Origin: Apostichopus parvimensis
Taxonomy: Eukaryota > Echinodermata > Holothuroidea > Aspidochirotida > Stichopodidae
Direction: 5' to 3'
NCBI GenBank assembly: GCA_000934455.1
Contig: KN892766.1
Span: 1 to 23,145, forward strand
DNA length: 23,145 nt
Position numbers and translations under genes: made by a program. Of this stretch, positions 8,766-18,719 are shown piece after piece (position 1 is the first letter of the stretch; every line of letters begins with the position of its first letter). A model generated the notes under the pieces. That model was not told the origin of the DNA, ran no database searches, and worked only from the letters and a program-made list of their open reading frames with translations.

Positions 8766-10714
8766 CTGGGGAGATAAAAACATCTCTTGTGGTTACATAG
8801 CCCTGGATAGCAGGAAAACAATGAATTATTGCCACGTGTTATTGCAGAAAGCTCATTTATAAGACTATTAAATGCAGGGCAAAGATGGTGGAGTAGCAAC
8901 GATAACTGGGTACCTCAGCCTTCTTCCCCCTCCTCCCCCCAAACTTTACTCCCACCCCCCCAATGTAAACAATAAACTTCCAGTAACTTACCACTACCAT
9001 ATATCCAACAGCTGTAACATACTACCAGTTTAATCTTTTGTCTGTATGACATGATACATGGGAAATATTTCCATCTGATGCCTAATTTGTCTGGAATTAT
9101 TTACTTTCAGTGACTAGTGTTTTAAAGAATGTCATTTATACAAAAGATATCAACATCTCTGGCATATTTTAACATGTGGATGTAGTCCTGTGTTTTGTGC
9201 AGGGACACCAAAAGTAGGATTGTCTAGCATATATATTCTGTCAGGATATTACTTATTGTTTACCTCAATCAAATCCCAGAAATATATTTTGCCATCTTCT
9301 GAACCACTGATGACATGGGTGTCCTTCTCGTTGAGACAGTTATCAATAACATATTGTGTATTCTGGTGACCTGTATATTCTCCTAACAGTTCCCCAGTAT
9401 CTTTATCCAAGAGTCTCAGCTTCCCATCCAGGGATGAAACTAAAGTACACTGGCCATCTTTTGTGAAATTAATTGACGTCACTGGTTCTGAATGAAAGAG
9501 AATACATTAATTTATAAATGAGAATATGGGAGTCATTTATAGTCATAGGAGGCTGGGATCAGTTGCAAAATCTAGTACAAAGAATCAATTTGATTTCAAA
9601 ATATTTGGTAATGTCTATTAACAAATGTATGATCCCAGTTAGATTAAATGTTGCACATACAGTACTCATCAGGGCATGAGATCAGAAAGAGAACCCCCCC
9701 CCACCCCGACACAGCCACAAATGTAGCAGTGGATGAAGGGTAGGGCTGGAGAAAATCCTGTTTCCCAGAACACATTTAAGGGCAACTTATTTCGTAGAAG
9801 GCTATTCAAAGGCTGTATCCTACAACTGGTGACTGATATGTTCACTTACGTCCTATGCAATCAGCAGTCATTTTCCCATTTCTGACATCATATCGCCTGA
9901 TATACTTATCTACAGATCCAGTCAGGATTTCAGTATCTGAGATTTGAATTGACGAAACACTGTCTTTGGCTTCATTTAAGGCTTGCACGGGTGCATTCTT
10001 TCTTGATCTGCAGTCCCAAGCATATACGCAAGCATCAATTGAACCTGTGAATGAAAGGTGACGGTACGGTCGATAAACAGTAAACTTTGTAGATGTATAT
10101 ACAAATGGATGACATAATTAAAAATTTACAATCGTAACAAAGGGGGAAAAAGGCTTTGCAATACAACATGAAGAAGAATAGTATATATCTTGATGGACCA
10201 GGCCACTCCCAGGGAGAGGAGAAGAAGGGGTGCTTAGAGTAAGGAATGAGCTGAAACAAAAGGCAAGATGACAATGTTAGATGCTCCCTACATCCCAAAA
10301 GAAAATGGTCCTTGGAATATACATATTACAATTTTACATGTATTCAAATTGCAAATTTCTACCTGAAAAAATGACTGTTGATTCTTCATTAAAGCAAACA
10401 CAATTGACCTTCCCTGCATGACCTCTGAATTTTCTTAAAATCTGTCCAGTTGCGACATCCCAGAGGATGACTTGTTTGTCCGCTCCACAGGAACAGAGGT
10501 GAGCATTGTCTACGGAACTCTTGGCATCGAAGACATCATAGCCATGACCGACGTACGTCTTCAGAGGTAAACCGTTATGAGGGTTCCAAAGCTTGACAGA
10601 TTTATCACTACCGCAGGTCATACAATAATTACCATCAGCATTGAAACGTACAGCCCGCACAGCCCTCTGTTTGCAATCCAATGTTTGCAGCACTTTTGTG
10701 GGTAAGAAAGCCAT
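8625..10714 (-). CDS. WDR83: WDR83 (MORG1) WD40-repeat scaffold protein, complete
   Basis: Family knowledge: WDR83/MORG1 is a seven-bladed WD40 scaffold that organises ERK-cascade components and associates with spliceosomal and PHD3 complexes. Four exons (10714-10363, 10044-9850, 9487-9264, 8765-8625) splice in frame into 303 residues, against 315 in human. The start ATG at 10714 has A at -3 and G at +4, and the N-terminus (MAF, then LDCKQRAVRAVRFNADGNYC) matches the family. Repeats end in KLWN (41-44), ILWD (83-86), YAWD (125-128), RRYD (167-170), LLD, YFWD (251-254) and VHVW. Nearly identical family stretches include RKFRGHAGKVN, DGQCTLVSSLD and LRLLDKDTGELLGEY. There is no frame break, so the gene looks functional. 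An upstream noncoding exon is possible, because an acceptor-like TTTATAG ends at 10737. Confidence 0.95.
8926..8961 (-). other. G-quadruplex-prone tract in WDR83 intron 3
   Basis: C runs of 5, 6, 3 and 7 on the plus strand give four G runs on the transcribed-sense minus strand, within the last WDR83 intron. One loop of ten bases weakens the motif. Confidence 0.4.
9264..9487 (-). CDS. WDR83: WDR83 coding exon 3, blades 5 and 6
   Basis: The acceptor CATTCAG precedes 9487 and the donor GAG|GTAAAC follows 9264. It encodes QPVTSINFTKDGQCTLVSSL, then the DKDTGELLGEY block and GSEDGKIYFWDLIE, and ends in phase 0. The open frame past 9264 (VNNK and stop) is intron read-through. Confidence 0.93.
9850..10044 (-). 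CDS. WDR83: WDR83 coding exon 2, end of blade 3 and blade 4
   Basis: The acceptor CATTCACAG precedes 10044 and the donor GTAAGT follows 9850. Two bases complete Gly118, then come SIDACVYAWDCRSRKNAP and SSIQISDTEILTGSVDKYIR, ending one base into codon 183. This exon is needed to link the two flanking ORFs, and its phases fit both of them exactly. Confidence 0.92.
10363..10714 (-). CDS. WDR83: WDR83 coding exon 1, WD repeats 1 to 3
   Basis: It encodes residues 1-117 plus the first base of Gly118. The donor is TCAG|GTAGAA on the minus strand. Gly-His dipeptides at 56-57 and 98-99 open blades 2 and 3. The frame continuing to 10334 is intron. Confidence 0.93.
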
Positions 10715-12779
10715 CTTAAAGAATACCTTTTGCTTTCTATAAAGAAGTCATGACAGTTTTAAAATGCTAGGCAAGCTGCTAATTACTTATTTTTGGTACC
10801 TTCAATTGTCTCTCAATGCATATCTTGGGATGATAGATCCTTATATCTCATTGTTAATGTTGCTCATATGAATAAATTAATTGAACTCATATGAATAAAG
10901 TAACTAAACATTTCAAAGTTGGAAAAGAAATTTGAGGGATAGCTTCCAAACCCACATTGGCTTCACTTTTTAATTCTCAAAAAAACAAGTCAACAGTAAA
11001 CTATTGTATCAAAACTTTTTCAAGAGAACTTGAAGGCATTCAAAACCTGAAATGTGAGACAGAAAATAGAAACAATAATTATTGAGGCAAAATTCCAGTC
11101 TAATTGCTGAGGAACTGAGTATATCCAAACTGACTTAACTTTTCAAAGTATGACAACCAATCATTGTGAATCTTCTCCACTAGTACACCACAATATAGTT
11201 AAGAACTAATTTAACTCGGCTTTTCCATCAATTGGCCTAGGTCTAACTTAGGCCTAGGCCAGTTTTGTCATATTTAACTGGAATGGTCAAGTTGGAAGAT
11301 ATTCGCTTATTTCTGCCATTTAATTACAATGATATACATACAATTGTTAATACATAGTTATATAGCAATCAGGCAGCGGAACCAGAAGTAAATGTAACAT
11401 GACCGTACTTTTTATCGTCAGAATGGTAAACGTAGTAGCAAATCGAAATTTTTGAGGTTAGCCTAGTACCAGTAGTATGCTAGTGTAGTAAAGGTTATCA
11501 AGAAGTATATAAGGCTACGTTATGTTACATTAAGCTAGGCCCAAAAATATAAACGGATTCCAGTTCAGAAAATGTATTCAGCCCAGAATGCAGCTTGTGT
11601 TGGCCTACCAAGACTACAACTCGATGTCCAAAGATGATGGTACCATTCCTTATCGCTAACGCTTAGTAGTGAAACATCAGAAATCGCCGTCGGTGTAAAG
11701 TTTAACCTTAAAGTTAGAGCGTTACAATTGTAAGGTTAGCAGTACGTTCTATGTTTTTTCGTAGCCTATATCGTTAAATAGATAATAAGGTAGCAGACGA
11801 CGCACTGACCGAGAAAGACAGTCAGAGTCTACCCTATACATTTACACGTGCATCATTATTTCTCGCTTTCCTTTACTTGTCATGAATAACTCAACGTAAA
11901 GGTGCTGAATATTGAAAATAGTAGAACACAATAGGACTCGCAATTATGTTTCAGTTTGAACGCGACATTGGATCTCACGAAGAGTGTGTCAAACGACAAC
12001 TGGCCATGGCACTTACTCATGCGGTAATCAGTGTTAACTCTGGTAGAATCTCAGCAGCAGAGGTCATCTATGGATTAGAGGTTTCAGCACCAACCAGGGC
12101 ATAGGTCAGAGTTCACTTACAAGTTAGAGCGTAATAATCTTTCCGAAGCTCATGTTCATGCAAAGAGATACACTCCTCTTATTTTTGTTAATGGCGAAAA
12201 CAATACAGCACAAGAAGTAGCCCCTCAAGACTAGTACCAGCAGTAGTAGGCAGTACCAATAGTTAGGCCAAGGTATCCTAAATCATTCAATCTAAACAGT
12301 TATGAATATGACCGAGCCTAACTTAGGCAATGCTAAGTTCAGCTATAGCGTGGTAATTCGTATGCTATGGAGTATGGTGCTGCCACTAAACAAAACTGTG
12401 TCAAATGAGGAGGCGGTTGTGGTCCAGGAAGGTACCAATAATGTGCAGAAGTCACTCTATAAAATTCAGTCAAGGTATCACAATTGTTGTGTCGCCTAGC
12501 ATCAACTCGTGCTGAAGTTGTCATCTGTAGTCTATTGCCTAGATTTGACATCAAGTTCAGTCACATCATAAGTTGGTAAGTTTGAATAGTTTCCTGAGTA
12601 GACTGTTTTCTGACTTCTCCTTCGCATTTGTTGTCATGTTTCCAGGGTAGAAGGGATTTGTTTGCCACGGATGGGTTGCACTAGCTAATGCTGGGGACTT
12701 GTTGTTTGGTAGGATGGTGAATTACTCTGTTGAACAGCTATGCTTAAACTAAATTGGGGGGTGATAGGGGCAGGTAAAA
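10715..12779. other. WDR83 upstream region, no firm gene
   Basis: This should hold the WDR83 promoter and any 5' noncoding exon, but no TATA box or other core element is convincing. A 9-bp inverted repeat (TGGCCTAGG/CCTAGGCCA, 11233-11261) and several TAGGC/GCCTA runs (11233-11261, about 12268, 12314-12328) occur here. Similar runs reappear at 14849-14870 on the far side of the LINE relic, so the LINE may have entered a region already rich in that motif. Confidence 0.4.
11946..12104 (+). CDS. Small unassigned ORF, possible first coding exon
   Basis: This 52-codon frame starts at an ATG with A at -3, and its first half has protein-like composition (MFQFERDIGSHEECVKRQLA). It lies about 1.2 kb upstream of WDR83 in divergent orientation, where a bidirectional promoter would place a first exon. 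A possible donor, GCG|GTAATC, ends at residue 26. I do not recognise the protein, and no downstream coding exon is certain. It may be chance. Confidence 0.2.
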   Translation: MFQFERDIGSHEECVKRQLAMALTHAVISVNSGRISAAEVIYGLEVSAPTRA

Positions 12780-14770
12780 ATTTGGTGCAATTAGGCAAAA
12801 ATGAAGAATGTGCAAGTTGTTTGGGAAGACTAATTCTGAATCTCTTTTGGCCAAGTTCAAAGTTCTTCAGCTGAAGGTAGAACGCTTAGTCTAGCTGTGA
12901 AGCAAAATTGAATTTCGAAAATAACATTGCCTTAAATATTAAGGATAACCCAAGGGCCTTCTTTTCTTATGTCGGGTCAAAGCAGAAAGTTAAAGATGCT
13001 GTTGTTTCTCTTAGGGCACCACAATTAGATAAAAAATTTACTGATAGTCAGGATCTTGCAGATCATTTGAACAACTATTTTGTGACGGTTTTTACAAGGG
13101 AAGATAGGAGTAGTCTTCCAAATTTTCAGGGGGGCAGTGATGGTCCTAAACTGGATACGGTTTTATTTTCGGATGAGGTTGTCTTAAATGGGCTGCTTTG
13201 TCTAAATGTTTCTAAAGCTTCTGGACCTGATGCAATCCATCCGTAATTGTTGAAGACTTTTGCACACCATTTCTGTGTTTCACTCTCATTGGTTTTTAAA
13301 TGAAGGTTATGTTCCTCAGGACTGGAGATGTGTTAATATTACCCCAATTTTCAAGAAGGGTGATCAGTCTAAGCCCTGTTAATTACAGGCCTGTTAGTTT
13401 CACTAACTAGTGTTGTTTGTAAGGTCATGGAGTCTATTGTTAAAAAGTCTATGGTCAGACACTTCAGTAGTCAGTCTTTGAATCGGAGAGTCTCAACATG
13501 GCTTTTGTCAAAAAAGGTCTTGTCTCACTATTATTCTTGAGTTTATTGAAGATGTAACAAGCTCAATAAATAGGCAGAAGTTCTGTAGATGTTGTGTTCC
13601 TGGATTTCCAGAAGGCTGTTGATAAAGTTCCCCACCACTTCCCACCAGTGTCTTTTACTTAGGCTGAAGAGTATGGGTGTCAATGGGAATTGACTGTCTT
13701 GGATCAAGAATTGGCTTGGTAATAGGAAACAGAGGGTGGTAATTAAAGGATGTGCTTCTTCTTGGCAGGACGTTACTAGTGGGGTTCCACAAGGGTCTGT
13801 TTTGGGTCCCTTGATTTTGTTGCCTATATAAATGACATTGACAGAGATATTTTGTGTACAGCTAAGAAGTTTGCTGATGACACCAAACTGTATTCTGAGG
13901 TCTCTTCCAAAAGCGATTCTGAGAAATATCAAATGGATTTGGATAAAGTTTTTTTCTGGTCTCAGGGATGGCAAATGCTTTTTAATATTGATAAATGCAA
14001 GGTGATGCATCTTGGCAGTAGTAACCAAAAGTATACAATCCTAATGGTGAGGAGTTACAGGAGGTCTTTGTTGAAAGAGACCTAGGTATCTACATTGACT
14101 CATCTCTGCAACCTTCTAAACATTGTCTCGAAGCTGCTTAAAGAGGTAATAGGGTTTTAGGTATGATCAAGAAGAACTTCAGTTTTCTGAAAGAGGACAT
14201 AGTTGTTAGGCTTTATAAGCAGTTGGTTAGGCCTCATGTGCTGTGCAGGCTGGGAAGTTGGAACCCATATTTTGCTAACGATAAGGAAGTACTCGAAAAG
14301 GTCCAGAGGAGGGCTACTAGGATGATTAGTTTCTTAAAGGGCATTCCTTATTATAGGCGGTTACAGCTGCTGAATCTCACCACACTGGAGCTTAGGAGGT
14401 TACGTGGTGACTTGATTCAGGTTTTCCAGATTGTGTATGGTTTTGACAATTTATCCTTCACTGACTTTTTCATGTTTGCTAATAGTAGTTGTACCAGAGG
14501 TCATTGTAACTCCAAAGTTACAAAGGAGGATTAATATTTGGTATAACTTTTTTTCTAATAGGGTTGTGAATGAGTGGAACGGTTTGTCTGAGAAAGTTGT
14601 ACTTGCAAGTAGTGTCAATGGGTTTAAGAATGCTTTGGACAAACACTTTAAGCATTGTAGTTGGGTCTGAGTGTTTGTGTCTTCAGTTTTTTTTCTCTCT
14701 CCTATAGGGTCCTTGATGGGGACTTAAATATCCCTCCTGATCCTTTTTTTTCCCTACTAAACTAAACTAC
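12780..14770 (+). pseudogene. Decayed CR1/L2-like LINE reverse transcriptase, 5' truncated
   Basis: Fragments in shifting frames follow the order of a non-LTR retrotransposon ORF2: a basic linker (about 12790-12960), then an ASGPDAIHP segment ending in a TAA near 13245. Next come an IFKKGD segment and NYRPVS (about 13380), then RT motif A with VVFLDFQKAVDKVPH (13590-13634). Motif B is VTSGVPQGSVLGPL (13772-13813) and motif C is FADD (13870-13881). The C-terminal domain runs to NRVVNEWNGLSEKV, with a stop near 14670. At least five frameshifts and several stops make it inactive. No endonuclease domain is seen. The 3' end has a T/C-rich UTR and an ACTAA-type tail. Antisense ORFs in this span are shadows. 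Confidence 0.85.
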
Positions 14771-14912
14771 CATAGAGTTTATGTATTATGTGTATTAATC
14801 CTACCTAACTTTACCCTAAGACTGAACTACTGTATATATGCGCTAACATTAGGCTAAGTTAGGTTAGGCAAAAATAACTTAAATATTCTGTCTGTTAGTG
14901 GCAGGAAATCGA

Positions 14913-14942
14913 GGGGGGATGGGGGTGGGGGGGGTGAGGGGG
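14913..14942 (+). other. Strong G-quadruplex motif
   Basis: G runs of 6, 5, 8 and 5 are separated by AT, T and TGA. The loops are very short, so this is the strongest candidate of its kind in the window. It lies between the LINE tail and the second tandem-array element. Confidence 0.6.
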
Positions 14943-15041
14943 ACTGAACCCCATGATTTTATTCTGGGAACGAGCCCCAGTAGAAGTATATGTGGCTGCC
15001 CCTCTGTTCTGCAATACATTCCATCTTTGTCCAGCTTCCAG

Positions 15042-15116
15042 GTGAACGAGGAAACCAGTGAAGTTGTTCCCCTACAGCTAGACGACAAACGTACAATTAG
15101 GCAGTCCTTAATATTA
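15042..15116 (+). other. Exon-like open segment, unassigned
   Basis: After CCATCTTTGTCCAGCTTCCAG, a phase-0 frame reads VNEETSEVVPLQLDDKRTIR and runs open to the edge of the array element. Composition is protein-like and hydrophilic, and an acceptor-like tract precedes it. The donor side is poor (TTA|GTTTCG), and I recognise no family. Confidence 0.18.
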
Positions 15117-15862
15117 GTTTCGATGATAATCGTAACCTATGTATTCATGATGGCGTATATTGTGCGTGTACATGCGTGTGTTTGTGAGTGCGTTTGTGAC
15201 GCCCAGCTTGTAAACACGATAGCTCAATAAGGGAGGGTCAGACCAATTTCATATTTAGTGTGTAGAAGTACCACATTAAGTACAAGAAGCCTTTTGTTTT
15301 TGGTGGAGGTCAAAGGTCATTTGTAGTCACCAGGGGTCAAATTGTGAAAACCTTGTAAACTCGATATCTCAAGAAGGGAAGGTCAGACCAATTTCATATG
15401 ATGTATATAAGTACCACATTAAGTACAAGAATCCTATTGTTTTCGGTGGAGTTCAAAGGTCATTTGGGGTCACCAGGGGTCAAATTGTGAAACCTTGTAA
15501 ACACGATATCTCAAGATGGGAAGCATGGGCAATCTTCATATTTAGTGTATAGAAGTACCACATTGAATGCAAAAAGTCTATTGTTTTTGGTGGAGGTCAA
15601 TGGTCAGTTGGGGTCACCAGGGGTCAAATTGTGAAAACCTCGTAAACACGATATCTCAATACTGGAAGCTTGGGCCGACCTCTAATTTAGTGTGTAGAAG
15701 TACCACATTGAGTTAAAGAAGCCTGTTGTATTTGGTGGATGTAAAAGGTCAAATCGTGAAACCCTTGTATACATGTACACGCTCACTATACATTACGTCA
15801 GATTCATGAAGAAGACTGCTCATGTTACATCATCGAAACCACAATGCACTTTTGCATTCTGG
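15117..15862 (+). mobile_element. Helentron-like non-autonomous element with internal tandem array, copy B
   Basis: This is the clearer of the two copies. The left subterminal repeat is GTTTCGATGAT-AATC-GTAAC (15117-15136). Its inverted partner GTTACATCATCGAAAC lies at 15824-15839. Next come the hairpin AATGCA...TGCATT (15843-15858), CTGG (15859-15862) and T. The core has four array units with a marker spacing of 143-145 bases (GTACC at 15268, 15411, 15555, 15700). The left module, array and right module match copy A in order and orientation, and similarity ends at the CTGG. No protein is encoded, so mobility would depend on another element. Alternatives are a satellite-bearing SINE or MITE, but neither explains the 3' hairpin and CTGG. 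Confidence 0.65.
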
Positions 15863-15984
15863 TTTTTTTCTTCCTTAATTTGCTCCAAGAAAAGCTGTTT
15901 TAATTTTGATAGGATGACCTTGCTATTTCTTCATCAGATTTCCTTGCAGTTATATATCCCATTAAAGTTTTACTGTGTAGAGTT

Positions 15985-16016
15985 GGGGAGGGAAAGGGAG
16001 GGGGGTGGTGGAGGGG
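15985..16016 (+). other. G-rich tract, quadruplex-prone
   Basis: G runs of 4, 3, 3 and 6 with loops of one to three bases are followed by further GG/GGGG. The flanking 15863-16354 shows no gene or clear repeat. Confidence 0.4.
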
Positions 16017-16354
16017 ATTAGATATACACAATCTCCCATAGTTGGATCAACGTACTGTACCAAGCACAAGTTACACCATTTTGATGTCTGGCATGCTGGT
16101 AATGATAGATGAATTGGTCATTGTTTAAAGGACCAAGTATGCGATATTCCATGTGGTACTAATCTGCACGCTTCGTGTATTGAACGGATCCTTGTATTAT
16201 TCAACATTCAGAAATTTAGGAGGAATTGTAAATCCCCTTTGTGAGAAATCAATCCATGCATCTTTTTTGTTAGGTTTGGGGGACGGGCCCCCTAAAGAGA
16301 TCCTTTCTGTACATCATTCAGCAAACTTTATATGAAAGCTTTATTATTTTTCAG

Positions 16355-16604
16355 TCGCTAAGAAAACTGACAAAGTTGGTGGAGTGGTGCTCAGAGGACT
16401 CTCCTTGGATGCAAATTATCAGTAAACCACCTCTACTGGGCAGCTGCATCAACACCAGATGACAATGGAGAGGAACTTTGCAGTAAAATGGCTTTCTGTT
16501 ACCAACCACATCCAGAGCAAGCATAACCATGATTCACCAATCTCTTAGAGGTGTTTGCATGAGGACATTACTACTGGAAAGAGAACCAAAATAGCTTAAA
16601 CCAA
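16355..16604 (+). ncRNA. Possible internal exon of an unannotated transcript
   Basis: The acceptor TTATTATTTTTCAG ends at 16354 and a strong donor, CAA|GTAAGT, follows 16604. All three forward frames hit stops, so it cannot be an internal coding exon. It could be noncoding or 3' UTR. One frame (AKKTDKVGGVVLRGLSLDAN, then stop) has protein-like composition, so a C-terminal coding end is possible. Splice-signal evidence only. Confidence 0.25.
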
Positions 16605-16726
16605 GTAAGTCTTCTGCTGAATGTTTCATTTGTGTAAAAGGTAAGAGGGCCTGATGTGTCGATCCTAGCAGGATCTTCCTAAGAGGCTGAAGAAGTCCAC
16701 CAAAATGATACCAGATGTGGACCTGG

Positions 16727-18208
16727 GGGGGAACCTCGGGGGGGGGGACATGGGGATGTGATATGTTTCAAAAATTGGAGAATCTTTGATACCCCTCATT
16801 GAGTAGATGAAACATTGTTTTTATTGGCTATCAAAGGTCATTGGAGGTCATGTTGATACATTGATACACCATACTGAGTAGATGAACCCAATTGATTTCA
16901 TCGAGGCCAAAGGTCAATTGAGATCATGTAAACTTCAGATGACCTCAGTCTGATAAAGCTCCTAAAAGCGATCTTTCAAGAAGGGAAACTTTGGGTGGAT
17001 GCCCCATCATGTATTGTTATTCAATGGAGGTTGCAACCTGGAAACCTTTCAAGTATAATATCTGAAGCAGTTCGGGTTGTATCTCATACACTGTACCTGG
17101 ATACTACACATTGCGATTGTGAACTCATTGTTTTTATTGAAGATTAAGGTCAATTTAAGGTCAACAACTTTTTGTATTAACCACAAAAGAAGGAAACTCG
17201 GCTGTATCTCATCAAGTGAAGGTTAAGTAGTTAATGGGCAAGTAATTAATTAATTTAAATTTGATTATCAATATTTCACTGCCCTTACATTCTTATCATT
17301 ATCATGAATTACAAAGCAAAACAGAAAATGAATTAAAAAGCAAAACAGAAAATTGGCTGCTCATACTTTGCAATTTCAAATGAAAGTTGACTAGTTAAAA
17401 CTAATGAACTTGAGTGTTTAACAATTTGAGTATGTAATAGGGTATTGATAGTTGATCCTAAGTTAACTCAAAGTTAAAGCTTATTTGATAGACGAACTCA
17501 TTGTTTTTATTGAAGATTAAAGGTCAACAATTTTTGTATTAACCACAAGAGAAGGGAAACTCGGATGTATCTCATACTGTGCATGGGGATTTTTCATAAA
17601 GAGTGCCTAAGTCTTATTATTGGTAGTGGAGTTGAATGGTAATTACCTGTCAATTAAACAGAACAAATGCAATCAAGAGGGGAACCTTCAAATTTCAGAT
17701 TCCTAACATGCACAACCACTTGTGTCATCAAAATCTCAATTTGCATATTTGCATTTCTGGTTTGTATGTGCTTACTCATTATGAGCTTTGTAACCGTCCT
17801 AAGGCAGCTTTTTAATTGGCATTTTTAAGTTTTAACAAACAAATGGAGTATTAATCAAAATACGATTGCAGTTGATCAAACCTTGGTTTGATCAACTGCA
17901 ATCGTAGTTGCAGTTGTGGAAAGACAGTCTCCACACCTTTTCATCAAGTGAAGGTTAACGAGCAAGTAATTAATGAATTTTAAAATTTGATTACCAATAT
18001 ATCACTGCCCATACACTCTTTCATGTTAGAAGTAATTATCATGAATTAAAAAGCAAAACAGAAAATTGGCTGCCTATACTTCACAATCTCAAATGAAAGT
18101 TGACTAGTTTAAAACTAATGAACTTGAGTGTTTAACAATTTGAGTTTGGAATAAGGTAATAATAGTTGAGTCGAAGTTAAATCAGAATAAAAGCTAATTT
18201 GAAAGAGA
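16727..18208 (+). repeat. Third, diverged repeat array with nested duplications
   Basis: A G-rich start (G runs at 16725-16755) leads into loosely repeated units with AAAGGTCATT, AAGAAGGGAAACT and TGTATCTCAT motifs. These resemble the array units at 15117-15862 at lower identity. Inside, 17121-17212 is duplicated at 17494-17576, and 17211-17493 at 17942-18208, in direct orientation. The second unit carries about 365 extra bases (17577-17941) that include a palindrome. No protein is encoded. Confidence 0.55.
17861..17906. repeat. 46-bp near-perfect palindrome
   Basis: Two 22-base arms (17861-17882 and 17885-17906) are exact reverse complements around a TT spacer. The centre reads GATCAAACCTTGGTTTGATC. 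It would form a hairpin or cruciform with essentially no loop. It sits within the extra sequence of the duplicated array block. Confidence 0.9.
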
Positions 18209-18418
18209 CACAGCATACATGATGATCCACGGATGTTTAAACTGACATATCACAAACACTGATAATATTACTTATCATGATATCTATACTGATAGTAGCT
18301 TTTTTTGATGCTCGGAACAAAATTTATCCCAAAAAATTTTAAAAATTAAGTCTGTGCCTTAGCTTATCCTTCATCAATATTTTTATTGTTCATTTCTTCT
18401 TTCTCTCTTTTTCTGAAG

Positions 18419-18715
18419 CTACAGCTGCAGAATCAGAAAACCCGAGGCATTTTGAGCTGTTGGGATTAGGAACTGGAGAGCCGGTTGAGATCAGGAAACC
18501 GCAAGCTATTGGGATGACAGGAGTAGTATCCATCAACCTCTGAGATGTGTAGAGATGTGGAAACGAGAAGATGGTTAAGATGAAGAATCCTGCTGTAGGT
18601 TTTACATTAAGTTAACAGAGGTGGTATATATTATCATGGTTTGGATAAGGTCTAGAATATTAGTCTAAACTTTAATAAATGAGCGCAGAACCAATAAATG
18701 GAAGTAGGTCTGGAA
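18419..18715 (+). ncRNA. Possible terminal exon with two poly(A) signals
   Basis: A long pyrimidine tract (TTCTTCTTTCTCTCTTTTTC) runs to an AG at 18418. About 255 bases later two AATAAA hexamers follow (18674-18679 and 18693-18698), with a TGTGATGTGG stretch after them. A short open frame (ESENPRHFELLGLGTGEPVE, stop near 18543) is not recognised. Together with 16355-16604 this could form a spliced plus-strand transcript. Confidence 0.25.
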
Positions 18716-18719
18716 ACAA

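Noticed and set aside
11233-11261. GGCCTAGGCC-rich inverted repeat as a transposon end
   Set aside because: No partner end or target duplication was found; only scattered TAGGC motifs nearby.
13543-14028. 161-codon minus-strand ORF
   Set aside because: It is the antisense of LINE reverse transcriptase motifs A to C, and its peptide resembles nothing.
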